Source: a virus
DNA: 64,000 nt
IMG/VR virus record: IMGVR_UViG_3300020428_000007
Span: 62,001-126,000 of that record
Reading direction: 5' to 3' (one strand)
Shown here: positions 52,441-60,708 of the stretch, one piece after another
Numbering within the stretch: position 1 is the first letter of the stretch
Layout: each line of letters starts with the position of its first letter
The notes under the pieces: model-generated
The model's database searches: none
Seen by the model: only the letters and a program-made list of their open reading frames with translations
What the model was told of the DNA's origin: nothing
Program-made: the position numbers and the translations under genes

Positions 52441-53867
52441 AGAGTAGAAGTATCTAAGTCATCAGAAAGTACATCTTTAAAGAACTTTTTAAGGTCTTCT
52501 GGCTCACCATGTAACTGCACATCAGCAGCACCAGCACCAGGTCCAGATTCTTCAATAACTTCTAAACCTATATTGTGCTTCTTCATACCGTTTAGCAGTT
52601 CTTTAGTATCTGCATCACGAGTGTCTAACTTGCCACCGTCTTTAAATCCAAGAGACAAGTCCATACCTATTTTACTAGGTCCTCTTTTATTTAGCACTTG
52701 TGCTTGGGTTAGAGGCTTTTTTGCAGTAGTTTCCTTTTTAGCTGGTGCAGCTTTGGTCGCTGGTGCAGGTACGTCTTCAGGCTTCTTGTACTTAAAGCCT
52801 AAGTCTTTGATTTTATCCATTAGAGCTTTTTGCTCTTTCAAGATTTTATCTTTAGCCGCAGGAGTCTTAGCAGATGCCAAACGCGCTGTACGAGTAGCTA
52901 ACTGTTTGAACAACGGATTAGCTTTCTTCATTACTTCTGGATCTTTCAGAAGCTTTGCATTACCGCCGCGTGGTGCTTTAGCTGGGGCTTTAGCAGGTTT
53001 CTTACCACCGGCCTTATCGCCTTTCTCACGAGCAACAGCATCTTTGATTGCGTTTTCCATTTTCTCAACGTACTCAGGACGCAACTTACGATTCATCGCT
53101 TTAGCTTTCATCTTGAAGAACTTGAATTCTTCTTTTAGATCTTCACTGCCACGTTTATGTGCGTTAGCGCCTGGGCGACGGAAGTTACTTGGAGTCTTTG
53201 GTACACCCGGAGAGTTAGGACCTAACTTCTTACCAGCAGGTGCTTTAGCTGGGGTCTTACCAGTTTGCTTTGGATCTTTGTTTGCATTCTTATCGCCGCC
53301 AGTGATTACACTAAAGATACGACGAGCAGACATACGCGGACCGAGATACTGACGAGTAAGACGACCACCATTTGCAGGCTGCTTAAATACATGCCAACCT
53401 GGGGCAATCATGTTTGGTGCGCGTTTCTTACGACCCATTTGAACACCAGCACCTTGACCGCCAGTACCTTTCTTAGGTTGTGCAGAAAGCATTTCAAGAG
53501 TACCCATATCGATAACGGTATCTTCCATTGCTTCTGCTTCGATAGAAAGATCCATTTCGTCTTCATGATAATCTTCTGTACCGTAGAACGGAGTTGAAGA
53601 AATAGATTCCATATCACGCAATGCAAAAATCTTTTGCTTCATTGAAGGCATGTACTTAACTTCTTTTGCAACGCGAAGTAGTACAATAGTTTCTTTCTTG
53701 GTTTTAAGAACGTAACGCCCAGGCTGCTTGTGTACAATACGCGGAGCAGGACGAATTTGCTTTAAAGCATCTTGTAAAGTCTTTGGAACTTCAACAGCCT
53801 TTTTGGCAGGTTTTTTACCACCAGCACGAGGTGCGCTTAGAGATTCAAACGTAATATTAATAGACAT
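52413..53867 (-). CDS. Histone-H1-like basic protein with shared N-terminal signature, 484 aa
   Basis: It starts MSINITFESLSAPRAGGKKP, a clear copy of the shared peptide. Two blocks of Lys/Ala/Pro repeats (GKTPAKAPAGKK and GKKPAKAPAKAPRGG) resemble histone H1/HU-tail sequences and should bind DNA. An acidic segment (DYHEDEMDLSIEAEAMEDT) near residue 100 may shield it before cleavage; SAQPKKGTGG follows. The C-terminal module GGKLDTRDADTKELL to EDLKKFFKDVL is repeated in the -1 extension. I infer an abundant internal head protein that condenses DNA or is injected. It is translated to its stop at 52413 or shifted to -1. Confidence 0.75.
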   Translation of the reverse strand: MSINITFESLSAPRAGGKKPAKKAVEVPKTLQDALKQIRPAPRIVHKQPGRYVLKTKKETIVLLRVAKEVKYMPSMKQKIFALRDMESISSTPFYGTEDYHEDEMDLSIEAEAMEDTVIDMGTLEMLSAQPKKGTGGQGAGVQMGRKKRAPNMIAPGWHVFKQPANGGRLTRQYLGPRMSARRIFSVITGGDKNANKDPKQTGKTPAKAPAGKKLGPNSPGVPKTPSNFRRPGANAHKRGSEDLKEEFKFFKMKAKAMNRKLRPEYVEKMENAIKDAVAREKGDKAGGKKPAKAPAKAPRGGNAKLLKDPEVMKKANPLFKQLATRTARLASAKTPAAKDKILKEQKALMDKIKDLGFKYKKPEDVPAPATKAAPAKKETTAKKPLTQAQVLNKRGPSKIGMDLSLGFKDGGKLDTRDADTKELLNGMKKHNIGLEVIEESGPGAGAADVQLHGEPEDLKKFFKDVLSDDLDTSTLKKATTAKK

Positions 53868-53931
53868 AAGTGATTCCTTGTTGTTTCACTCTTTAAAATT
53901 AGAACTATCTGTTTTCTAAACTAGGTTAAAA

Positions 53932-54462
53932 TTAACCAAATCGCGTTCCAACAAATTTACCATTCCTATAAAGAGGTTTAGAAGCTTTTGGATCAAGCAT
54001 ACCAAGCTGAAATTCTTTGGTAGCATATTCACCACCACCAGGAGCGTGGTAATCTAAAAGGAATTTAAGAACGTTATCCTTTGAGCCGTGTACAGAAATC
54101 ACCGAATCGCCACCAGGACCATAACCTGAATCCCAATTCTCAAAGCGGAAACTTACTTTGAATTTGTTAAATATGTCTAACTGCTCTTCAAGTTCAATCA
54201 ATGCGCTATCGTAAGCTTCTTGGTCATCAGCAGAATCAGGCAAAGTTATAGGTCTAGCTACTTTAAACTGTGAGCCCGTAAGATTTTCTATTGCAGATAA
54301 CACATCGCCTATTGGCTGCACAACTAAGATAGTAGAATGGGCTTCACCTCCAGCAGTACCTGTATTACCAATTAGCTTTTGTGCTTGTGCAAGTTTACGT
54401 GCAACTCTCTTATAAGTGGAAGATCTTGCGCTAATGCTAGACAAGTTGATTGTTATATTCAT
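53932..54462 (-). CDS. Protein with shared N-terminal signature, 176 aa
   Basis: It starts MNITINLSSISARSSTYKRV, an exemplary signature. A basic helix follows the signature. The C-terminal half has KVSFRFENWDSGYGPGGDS then VISVHGSKDNVLKFLLDYH, resembling the module at the end of the 52413 protein and in its frameshift extension. Probably another packaged internal protein. No enzyme motif. Confidence 0.7.
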   Translation of the reverse strand: MNITINLSSISARSSTYKRVARKLAQAQKLIGNTGTAGGEAHSTILVVQPIGDVLSAIENLTGSQFKVARPITLPDSADDQEAYDSALIELEEQLDIFNKFKVSFRFENWDSGYGPGGDSVISVHGSKDNVLKFLLDYHAPGGGEYATKEFQLGMLDPKASKPLYRNGKFVGTRFG

Positions 54463-54470
54463 AAAGTTTC

Positions 54471-54947
54471 CTATATAGTTTCGTACAGACGTTTGAGACC
54501 GTTCATCTTGCCGGGATAGCCTTTGCGCTGTAGCAAGTTAAAGAAGTCTACCGGTTTCATTTCATGTAACGGGTTACTATCTCTAGCAGTACCACGCGGG
54601 TGGATGTAGTCTTTAACAAAATCATCAAATTCGATTTCGTATTCTACACTGTCTTCAACAAACTCTAGGAACTGTGCCCAAAGTTTATCTTCATCAGGCG
54701 TGTTCAAGTCTACAAGTTCGTATCTATCTACGTCACGCGCCGGTAGCTCTTTAGGATAAGCTAGTATGCCGTGTCTGTAGTTACGTGAATCACGAATACC
54801 AGCAAAGCGTTTATCTTTTGCAGCATTCTCTGCATCAATAAATTCTACTGGCTGTGGATTAGTAGGTTGAGCGCCGATTGAATATGGACGGAATTTCAAT
54901 CCATAGTAAAACTTCTGCGGCGCGCTTAATGAGATAAAGATTTCCAT
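54471..54947 (-). CDS. Protein with shared N-terminal signature, 158 aa
   Basis: It starts MEIFISLSAPQKFYYGLKFR. The body is soluble and mixed, with an acidic central helix (EFVEDSVEYEIEFDDFVKDY) and a basic end. One base overlaps the topoisomerase gene (TAATG), so the two are coupled. Function unknown; likely packaged if the signature is a targeting peptide. Confidence 0.7.
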   Translation of the reverse strand: MEIFISLSAPQKFYYGLKFRPYSIGAQPTNPQPVEFIDAENAAKDKRFAGIRDSRNYRHGILAYPKELPARDVDRYELVDLNTPDEDKLWAQFLEFVEDSVEYEIEFDDFVKDYIHPRGTARDSNPLHEMKPVDFFNLLQRKGYPGKMNGLKRLYETI

Positions 54948-56668
54948 TATACGTCTTTGCCTTCTTCTGCAAGCTTAACCATCTTCTCAATAGTTACAGG
55001 CATACGGGTTTCCAGTTTGCTGTAGTAGTCTTTCAAGATAAGAGGGTCAATGTAGTTAGCAATAGCTGTAGCTACTGTAAGTTTACCATTAGCAAAGTGA
55101 CCAAGGTCTTTAGCTACTTTAAGAAGTGCTTTCTTCAACCATTCGTTAACCTGCTTAGCATCAGGCTTACGCTGTCTTTCGTAAAGAGGGCACTTATCAA
55201 TAATGCTCTTTGCTAAACGTGTTCCACGTAAAGTACGGAATTTGTGAACTGTTACTTTTGGAGGCATACCTATTTCACGTAGATATTTGTTAACTACGTT
55301 TGCAGATATTGGACGACCGTTAAAAGTAATTAGTCTGTCTTTACGTACTTTAGGTTTGCGTTTTCCTTTTTCCAAAATGTTATCTTTGGCTAAAGTATCT
55401 AACATTTCAATCAAAAGGCGTTGATTGGGATTAGAAGTAACAAGTCTATGTCTTTGCTCTTGGCTCTTCTTGCCTGGATACTTCAACTCACGATTGCTAC
55501 CCTTCTTGTAGTAGTGTCCCACTTGAAGAGTAGTAATACCGTATGTAGGTTTACCATCAGTAGAGTTACTAGCACCACCTATTCGTCCGTAAGTCTGGTA
55601 TACTAACTCGCACACACCAGCAATAACACCAGTACGAGTAGTAATGCCTTCAGATTTGAAAGTGTCTAACCAACGCTTACGAATACCATTTGCTTTCTTA
55701 TCGAATACAGCAACAGCCGCAAACTTCTCTGCAACACCAGCAGCTTTGTGTTCAACAGTGTATATGTTTGACCAGCCTTGAGCCATAGGTGCTTTAGTCT
55801 GACAAACGTATCCATCGTCTTTCTTTGGATTGTAATTCGGATTCATCTGTACTTCACCGACAGGCGTACCATTTAGCATCTTGCCTTGTACAGTGTAGTA
55901 CTTCATCTTATCGTCAATGTATCCAACGAAGCCTTCTGGAATTGGGTGTCTGCGAATACCAGCAGCTTTGATTTCGTCTATAACAGTGCGTACACCAAGA
56001 TAAGGTTTACCGCTTTGTCTAACGAGATTCATTACAAAGTTTTTGGGAATTGCATTAAGCTCACGCTTTAGACGATTGTATTCTTTTAGCTTTGCAGTGT
56101 CTTTGTATTTCTTACGGGTGTCAGCATCAATGTCGATATCCAAACCACCCATAGAAGATGTAAGACGTTTAAGCTTTGTTTCTAATTCGTCTTGATCACC
56201 TAACTCAACCGAGAAGTGTCGAGCAATAGATGTATCGTTTAAATCAGACACAAGCACTGTAAGCTTGTCTAAGGCATTTTTTCTAGTAGTCTCGTCTTTA
56301 CTGTTTACCACAGTATTGAACTTACGAATGACTTCTAGTTGCGCCCTTGAAACCGCATGTTCATTTGCGATAGATTCTTTCATTGCTTGGCGAATAGAGT
56401 ATGAAAGATTAGTAGCGAGTTGCAACATATTCTCGCTGTCCCATATTAGGTACCCATCTTTCAAGTACTCCACCAACTCTTCAAATGATTCTTCATCTAT
56501 ATCAAAGGCGTGAACGAATTTGATTGCGTTGCTATACCAATCATCTAGATTAGCATAAACGTCAAGGGGCATCTTAAACCCCTTTTGTTCTGAGAATGCT
56601 ACCATTGCTAAGATTTTTACAAAGCTATTAGCAACAGCAGGATTTACTCTGGAAAGTGATATTAACAT
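54947..56668 (-). CDS. Type IB DNA topoisomerase with shared N-terminal signature
   Basis: The C-terminal 240 residues carry the TopIB catalytic set: Arg362 in GRIGGASNS, YGITTLQVGH, Lys400 in YPGKK, Arg478 in HKFRTLRGT, His524 in DLGHFAN and Tyr539 in ANYIDP. TopIB enzymes nick one strand through a 3'-phosphotyrosine and relax supercoils without ATP. The N terminus MLISLSRVNP is the shared peptide. About 210 further N-terminal residues are unrelated helices. It may be carried in the head and injected to relax the genome as it enters. It is 573 aa, larger than poxvirus TopIB (314). Confidence 0.85.
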   Translation of the reverse strand: MLISLSRVNPAVANSFVKILAMVAFSEQKGFKMPLDVYANLDDWYSNAIKFVHAFDIDEESFEELVEYLKDGYLIWDSENMLQLATNLSYSIRQAMKESIANEHAVSRAQLEVIRKFNTVVNSKDETTRKNALDKLTVLVSDLNDTSIARHFSVELGDQDELETKLKRLTSSMGGLDIDIDADTRKKYKDTAKLKEYNRLKRELNAIPKNFVMNLVRQSGKPYLGVRTVIDEIKAAGIRRHPIPEGFVGYIDDKMKYYTVQGKMLNGTPVGEVQMNPNYNPKKDDGYVCQTKAPMAQGWSNIYTVEHKAAGVAEKFAAVAVFDKKANGIRKRWLDTFKSEGITTRTGVIAGVCELVYQTYGRIGGASNSTDGKPTYGITTLQVGHYYKKGSNRELKYPGKKSQEQRHRLVTSNPNQRLLIEMLDTLAKDNILEKGKRKPKVRKDRLITFNGRPISANVVNKYLREIGMPPKVTVHKFRTLRGTRLAKSIIDKCPLYERQRKPDAKQVNEWLKKALLKVAKDLGHFANGKLTVATAIANYIDPLILKDYYSKLETRMPVTIEKMVKLAEEGKDV

Positions 56669-56676
56669 AGTTAACC

Positions 56677-57114
56677 TTATACGCCGATGTTAGCAGCGTC
56701 TATCCAACTTATAGCTTGCTCTTTGGACTCGAAAATTCTAAAATCAATATCAGAATTATCAAAGATTCGAGTCAACTGCGCTCTTGGAAGAGCTTTTAAT
56801 GAAGGGCGAAACACAACTGCGACTTTACAAACGTTTCCGGTCAATGTACTAATCCAGTGGTGGAATCGCAAGAACTCTTGAAACTTACTTTCTGCCTCTG
56901 GAGTTGAAACTGTCTGGTCACTTACGTCTATCAAGTACTTCCAATATAATGAACGGTCACAGGAAAGGATGCGATTGATTGCTTCTATAACACCAGACGC
57001 ATTATCAATAGAAAAAGGACCGATAAGAATAACATTAATTGTCAGATCGTCTTGTACCACAGCGTAGGTGCCTTTAGGACAGCTTATTGCTTTCTTGTCC
57101 ATCTGATCTGCCAT
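56677..57114 (-). CDS. STAS/SpoIIAA-like domain protein, 145 aa
   Basis: The alpha/beta order, with strands VILIGPFSID and WKYLIDVSDQTV, a KFQEFLRFHH helix and CKVAVVFRP then DIDFRIFESKEQAISWI, fits the SpoIIAA-like/STAS-like fold (single domain, about 120-145 aa). Such proteins bind small molecules or partners. It lacks the shared N-terminal peptide although its neighbours have it. Fold assignment is from pattern only. Confidence 0.6.
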   Translation of the reverse strand: MADQMDKKAISCPKGTYAVVQDDLTINVILIGPFSIDNASGVIEAINRILSCDRSLYWKYLIDVSDQTVSTPEAESKFQEFLRFHHWISTLTGNVCKVAVVFRPSLKALPRAQLTRIFDNSDIDFRIFESKEQAISWIDAANIGV

Positions 57115-57129
57115 AAGCGCCTCATATAA

Positions 57130-58083
57130 TTAAACTGAGTCATAACTTCCTGTATAGTTTCCGTCTTTTAGATAACGATTAACAAAATATTTCTCAGCTA
57201 TCTCCCATCCGATAGGAGTACTAAATCCACGAGCGCTTCTACCATGTACCATCGCTTCACAGAGAATAGCAAAGGCTTCGTCCCACCACGGATATGAATA
57301 ACCCGGATGATTGAATTGGTCTTTGTGTAACTTCTTAGCCGCAATCTGACGTTTGAACATAATAAGGTCACTGTTTCTAACTACGTTCTTTAACGCATAG
57401 TGAGCTAGTTCGTGAGTAAGTACTTGGGCAAGAAGTTCGACTGTAATTGAACCAAACAAACGTTGAAGCTGAGGTGGATCAATTACTATATAGATATCTT
57501 TGTTAGCTTTAGTTCGGTCTGTTTGAGTAACAATACTTGTACCAAAGTTAGGACCGACAGCTATCTTAATAGGAAACTTGAAAGGGATGCGCGTTCCCAA
57601 ATAACCTAACGACTTCTCAACCATATCGTACATGGAATCAGAAGGTGGCATTACTGAACTACGTAAAGACGGAAACATTTTAGGTTTATCCAGTCTAACG
57701 AAGTTCACAGGTTGAGACCCTGGAATTTTTCCATGAGCTTTGTCTGGGTCTTCTCTTTTTATCTTAACGACAGCAGGCTTTAAATCAGGTACAGAATCCA
57801 ATTCAGAGAAAGAATCTTTGAACGTAGACTTACCGGGCTTAACACTTCTACCGTCAATCTTACCCATATAAGGCTTGCTGTTTTCAACCATCATTTCAGC
57901 ATCTTTCTCAGAGATAGGAACGAATGTATTCATATCTTGAGTTATTACTAGGCTGCCTTTATTTGGTGCAATGCAATACACTGCACGAGTTGGAATCGTA
58001 ACTTTAGAATTAGGTCCGTCAAATTCCATCGGCGAACCTAAATGTCTAAACCACGAACCGACAGATAGTACGTCAATCTTCAT
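57130..58083 (-). CDS. Zinc metalloprotease with signature-like N terminus, 317 aa
   Basis: H224-E-L-A-H228 in QVLTHELAHYAL is the HExxH zinc site, with a likely third ligand in WWDEAFAILCEAM (Glu269 or Glu276), as in gluzincins. The N terminus MKIDVLSVGSW is a variant of the shared peptide. Residues 10-85 are shared with the 42846-43529 protein (GKIDGRSVKPG block). It may be packaged and act on host or virion proteins after injection, or process head proteins. A cytoplasmic peptidase of unknown target is the cautious view. Confidence 0.75.
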   Translation of the reverse strand: MKIDVLSVGSWFRHLGSPMEFDGPNSKVTIPTRAVYCIAPNKGSLVITQDMNTFVPISEKDAEMMVENSKPYMGKIDGRSVKPGKSTFKDSFSELDSVPDLKPAVVKIKREDPDKAHGKIPGSQPVNFVRLDKPKMFPSLRSSVMPPSDSMYDMVEKSLGYLGTRIPFKFPIKIAVGPNFGTSIVTQTDRTKANKDIYIVIDPPQLQRLFGSITVELLAQVLTHELAHYALKNVVRNSDLIMFKRQIAAKKLHKDQFNHPGYSYPWWDEAFAILCEAMVHGRSARGFSTPIGWEIAEKYFVNRYLKDGNYTGSYDSV

Positions 58084-58095
58084 GGTATTTCCTAT

Positions 58096-58641
58096 TTACA
58101 CTCTATCAACGTAAGCACCGTTACCTGTAGCAGAACTATAATCTCGTGCTTCGCGTTCAGCTTCTTGTTTAGTTCCAGGTTGTCTCATAAGCTTAGTGCC
58201 GTTATGGTTGTAAGCCATGTAACTAGAATCTCTATTATTAGAAATTCTTGCCACCCGCTCTCTTCTAATAGAACGAAGAGTTTCAATATCTTTTGGCGGT
58301 TGCTTTTTACCAGAAGAATTAGTCTGGTAACCTTTCAGAGGTTTGATAAGTTTCAGTGCAGCAATGATAGTAGGAAACTGTTTAGCAACTGACAGCTTTT
58401 TAACAGCGCTTTTTACGTTAATGCTGGCTTTAGCATTGGTAAACTTTTCTACGCGCTCAGGATCAGCAGATTTTAAGAATCCTAAGAGCGCATCGAGACC
58501 TGCAGTATCGACTATCTTTTCTTTGCTGTACATTTCAAGAGTGGGCAATACTTTCTTTGCGTTCTTGCCGAAAAGTATTTCAGCGTTTGCCATTTGTTTT
58601 TTAGTAGCAGATTCGCTACGAATGTTTAAGTTAATTTTCAT
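58096..58641 (-). CDS. Basic protein with shared N-terminal signature, 181 aa
   Basis: It starts MKINLNIRSESATKKQMANA. It is helical and basic through residue 110, followed by a Lys/Pro/Gly linker (NSSGKKQPPKD) and an Arg-rich segment (RSIRRERVARIS). It resembles DNA-associated internal proteins in composition. No motif. It precedes the metalloprotease by 12 bases. Confidence 0.7.
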   Translation of the reverse strand: MKINLNIRSESATKKQMANAEILFGKNAKKVLPTLEMYSKEKIVDTAGLDALLGFLKSADPERVEKFTNAKASINVKSAVKKLSVAKQFPTIIAALKLIKPLKGYQTNSSGKKQPPKDIETLRSIRRERVARISNNRDSSYMAYNHNGTKLMRQPGTKQEAEREARDYSSATGNGAYVDRV

Positions 58642-58709
58642 GGTATTTCCTGTTACTCATATACAAGCTTGCCTAACCCAAAAGCAAGTCTCGCTAGAGA
58701 GTTTAAATC

Positions 58710-59150
58710 TTAGGCAAATTTCTTTAGCTTAGCATTGATTGCTTTCAAATCTCTTTTTGCATCACCGCTAGGTTTGATTTCAATAGTCTCGTCCCCACCT
58801 CGCATTATGTTGTAAGCTACGATAGAGATTAAGTATCCATCAGAGCGAGGAAGAGAATAGTTGGCATCGCGTACATCAGACTTTTCAGGATAGCTAGAAA
58901 TAGTTACAGAGTAATTGCCTACCGTTTTAGCCAAGTAGTTAGCTTCTTCAAAATCCCAACCATCCTTTAATAGAGATTGAGTAAGTTCAGGTAATTTACT
59001 CACTGGAAGAGAATTCCCGGTCGGTCTGTTAGGACTGTACGCTCTGTCGTAAGTGTAAGTACCATTATACATCGTACCTCGTGCGTCTTCTGAGTAGCCT
59101 TTAGAGGTTGCAGACATTGATTGTAAATCGATAGTAAGTTGCATAGTCAT
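58710..59150 (-). CDS. Protein with shared N-terminal signature, 146 aa
   Basis: It starts MTMQLTIDLQSMSATSKGYS; initiation at Met3 is possible and would match the signature equally well. The body is beta-rich with Tyr and Asn, and the C terminus ETIEIKPSGDAKRDLKAINA recalls the K-D-x-L-K-K-F module of neighbours. Function unknown. Confidence 0.7.
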   Translation of the reverse strand: MTMQLTIDLQSMSATSKGYSEDARGTMYNGTYTYDRAYSPNRPTGNSLPVSKLPELTQSLLKDGWDFEEANYLAKTVGNYSVTISSYPEKSDVRDANYSLPRSDGYLISIVAYNIMRGGDETIEIKPSGDAKRDLKAINAKLKKFA

Positions 59151-59262
59151 TTCCTGTTTAAATCAAGTAGAAGTTGTAAGCGTACTATATCATAAACACT
59201 ATACAACTTCTTTTGTGTTTTGTCCTGCTATATTAAAATTATATATAATATAGGTATTTGGG

Positions 59263-60063
59263 CTATCTCATAATACTCATTACTTGGTCTGGATTATGAT
59301 GATTGGCAACGTAAGCTGGATCTTCTACCGCGCTATTCTCAAACCCTGTAATGTTGTGTAAGTAACGATAGACCAGACGATTGTTTTCTAAGTATGTAGG
59401 TTTATTAACTACAGTGTGAGAACAAACACGGCGTAAGTTTTCTTTATATACCGTATGACCGCAGAACGCACAAGTATAAGCTTGATACCACATACCAATG
59501 CTGTAAGTATTCAAGTCGTGGGTAAGAATACGATTAGCAAGCACAGGGTCTTTAGTTCTATCAAATGCAAGCAACTGAATGATACGCGCATGATTGCCTA
59601 TAAAGTTAGGCATAGACTTCATGTACACATCTAAGATAACACCTTTAGCTTTGGTAATATCTTTGTTGTCGTGTTCTTGGTGAGTAGGTTTACCTTTCCA
59701 AGTTTTATAAGCTAACATTCCCAAGTCTGGACGGAAACGCAATGCTTCGGCAGTAGATAGACAGTCACCATTTGTGTTTGGTATATCTGTAATAACCGCA
59801 GGAACAGGCACCATTACGTAGTCACGCAAGTTAGGACTGATTTGATAATGCTCAGCAGCCATAGGTAGCCAAGCGTTTGCATCGATATCAATATTATCAG
59901 AAGCACCAGTAATACTAGGCTTTAGTGTCACGCGATTAGACTTACCAACATCTTTTAGTTCAGTAGGTTGTGCGGCAATATTTCTTTGAGAGATATCAAA
60001 CGAAGAACTCATAAAGCTATTTTCTTCATTTGGTATCATTACGTTTTCTAAATCAATCTTCAT
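59263..60063 (-). CDS. Prohead maturation protease with zinc-ribbon-like insertion
   Basis: The family pattern of phage prohead proteases is present: an N-T-N-G-D-C segment, LAYKTWKGKPTHQEHDN with candidate catalytic His131 (or His128), AKGVILDV, and THDLNTYSIG with the catalytic Ser188. A Cys/His cluster follows (YTCAFCGHTVYKENL and RRVCSHT), a feature also seen in some T4-type and jumbo phage proteases. It would remove scaffold and leader peptides in the prohead and is the likely processor of the shared N-terminal peptides. Its own N terminus MKIDLENVMIPNEENS may be self-cleaved. 266 aa. Confidence 0.8.
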   Translation of the reverse strand: MKIDLENVMIPNEENSFMSSSFDISQRNIAAQPTELKDVGKSNRVTLKPSITGASDNIDIDANAWLPMAAEHYQISPNLRDYVMVPVPAVITDIPNTNGDCLSTAEALRFRPDLGMLAYKTWKGKPTHQEHDNKDITKAKGVILDVYMKSMPNFIGNHARIIQLLAFDRTKDPVLANRILTHDLNTYSIGMWYQAYTCAFCGHTVYKENLRRVCSHTVVNKPTYLENNRLVYRYLHNITGFENSAVEDPAYVANHHNPDQVMSIMR

Positions 60064-60066
60064 GAC

Positions 60067-60708
60067 CTACCTCGTAAAACATATATCGTTAGAGTGAATC
60101 GAATAGATTCCTTTGCTTACTCTGTGACTTCTTACATCACCTACATCAGCATCGGAGCAGTATCTACAATACGCTTTCACAATATGCTCGTTAGGTTTTT
60201 TAATACGCTTTGCTTCGAATACGCTTTGGTAAACAAGGCGTGAGTTGTTTCTACCGTTGTCATCTGCAATGTAGTAGCCGACAACTTCTTCAAATTCTGG
60301 AAGTTGAAGAACAAGCTTTTCCAGTCTAGCAATGAAAGAGCGAATAGGCTGAATGCCGTCCATAGAGAATCTACTTAAAGCAGTGTTAACTTTCTTAATA
60401 GACTCAGTAATGTTATACAGACCTTTTTCGTCTAACTCACTAGGAAAGCGGATAAGTCCTTTGTACAAGAAGTTTAATTCCGCTGCAAGAGTTCTAAATG
60501 TTTCTTGGTCAACAATATCCATACGGCGTTTGGTATGCGTACCGTCATTGAACTTTTGTTGGGTTTGCTTATCAACAATCTTTATTAAAGATGCTGTTTT
60601 ACGAATAGCCCAAGGAAGAATAAAACTATTAGCTAGCTTTCTATATGGGTATTCTCGGTCATTAGTTACGTTTAGCTTTATATTGTCAAAGCTTGGTAAG
60701 TTACTCAT
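60067..60708 (-). CDS. Hypothetical protein with Cys/His C-terminal motif, 213 aa
   Basis: It lies between the protease and the 472-aa protein and is coupled to it by ATGA. It is helical in residues 20-140. The end carries KAYCRYCSDADVGDVRSHRV then HSNDIC, a possible CxxC-x-H-x-C zinc site. It could be a head assembly or scaffold partner; no family is recognised. Confidence 0.65.
   Translation of the reverse strand: MSNLPSFDNIKLNVTNDREYPYRKLANSFILPWAIRKTASLIKIVDKQTQQKFNDGTHTKRRMDIVDQETFRTLAAELNFLYKGLIRFPSELDEKGLYNITESIKKVNTALSRFSMDGIQPIRSFIARLEKLVLQLPEFEEVVGYYIADDNGRNNSRLVYQSVFEAKRIKKPNEHIVKAYCRYCSDADVGDVRSHRVSKGIYSIHSNDICFTR

Noticed and set aside
52300-53352. 350-codon + strand open frame
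   Set aside because: It is antisense to the Lys/Ala/Pro-rich 52413-53867 gene and reads as Ser/Leu/Phe-rich low-complexity sequence, as expected for the reverse of such a gene. No ribosome site or neighbour fits.
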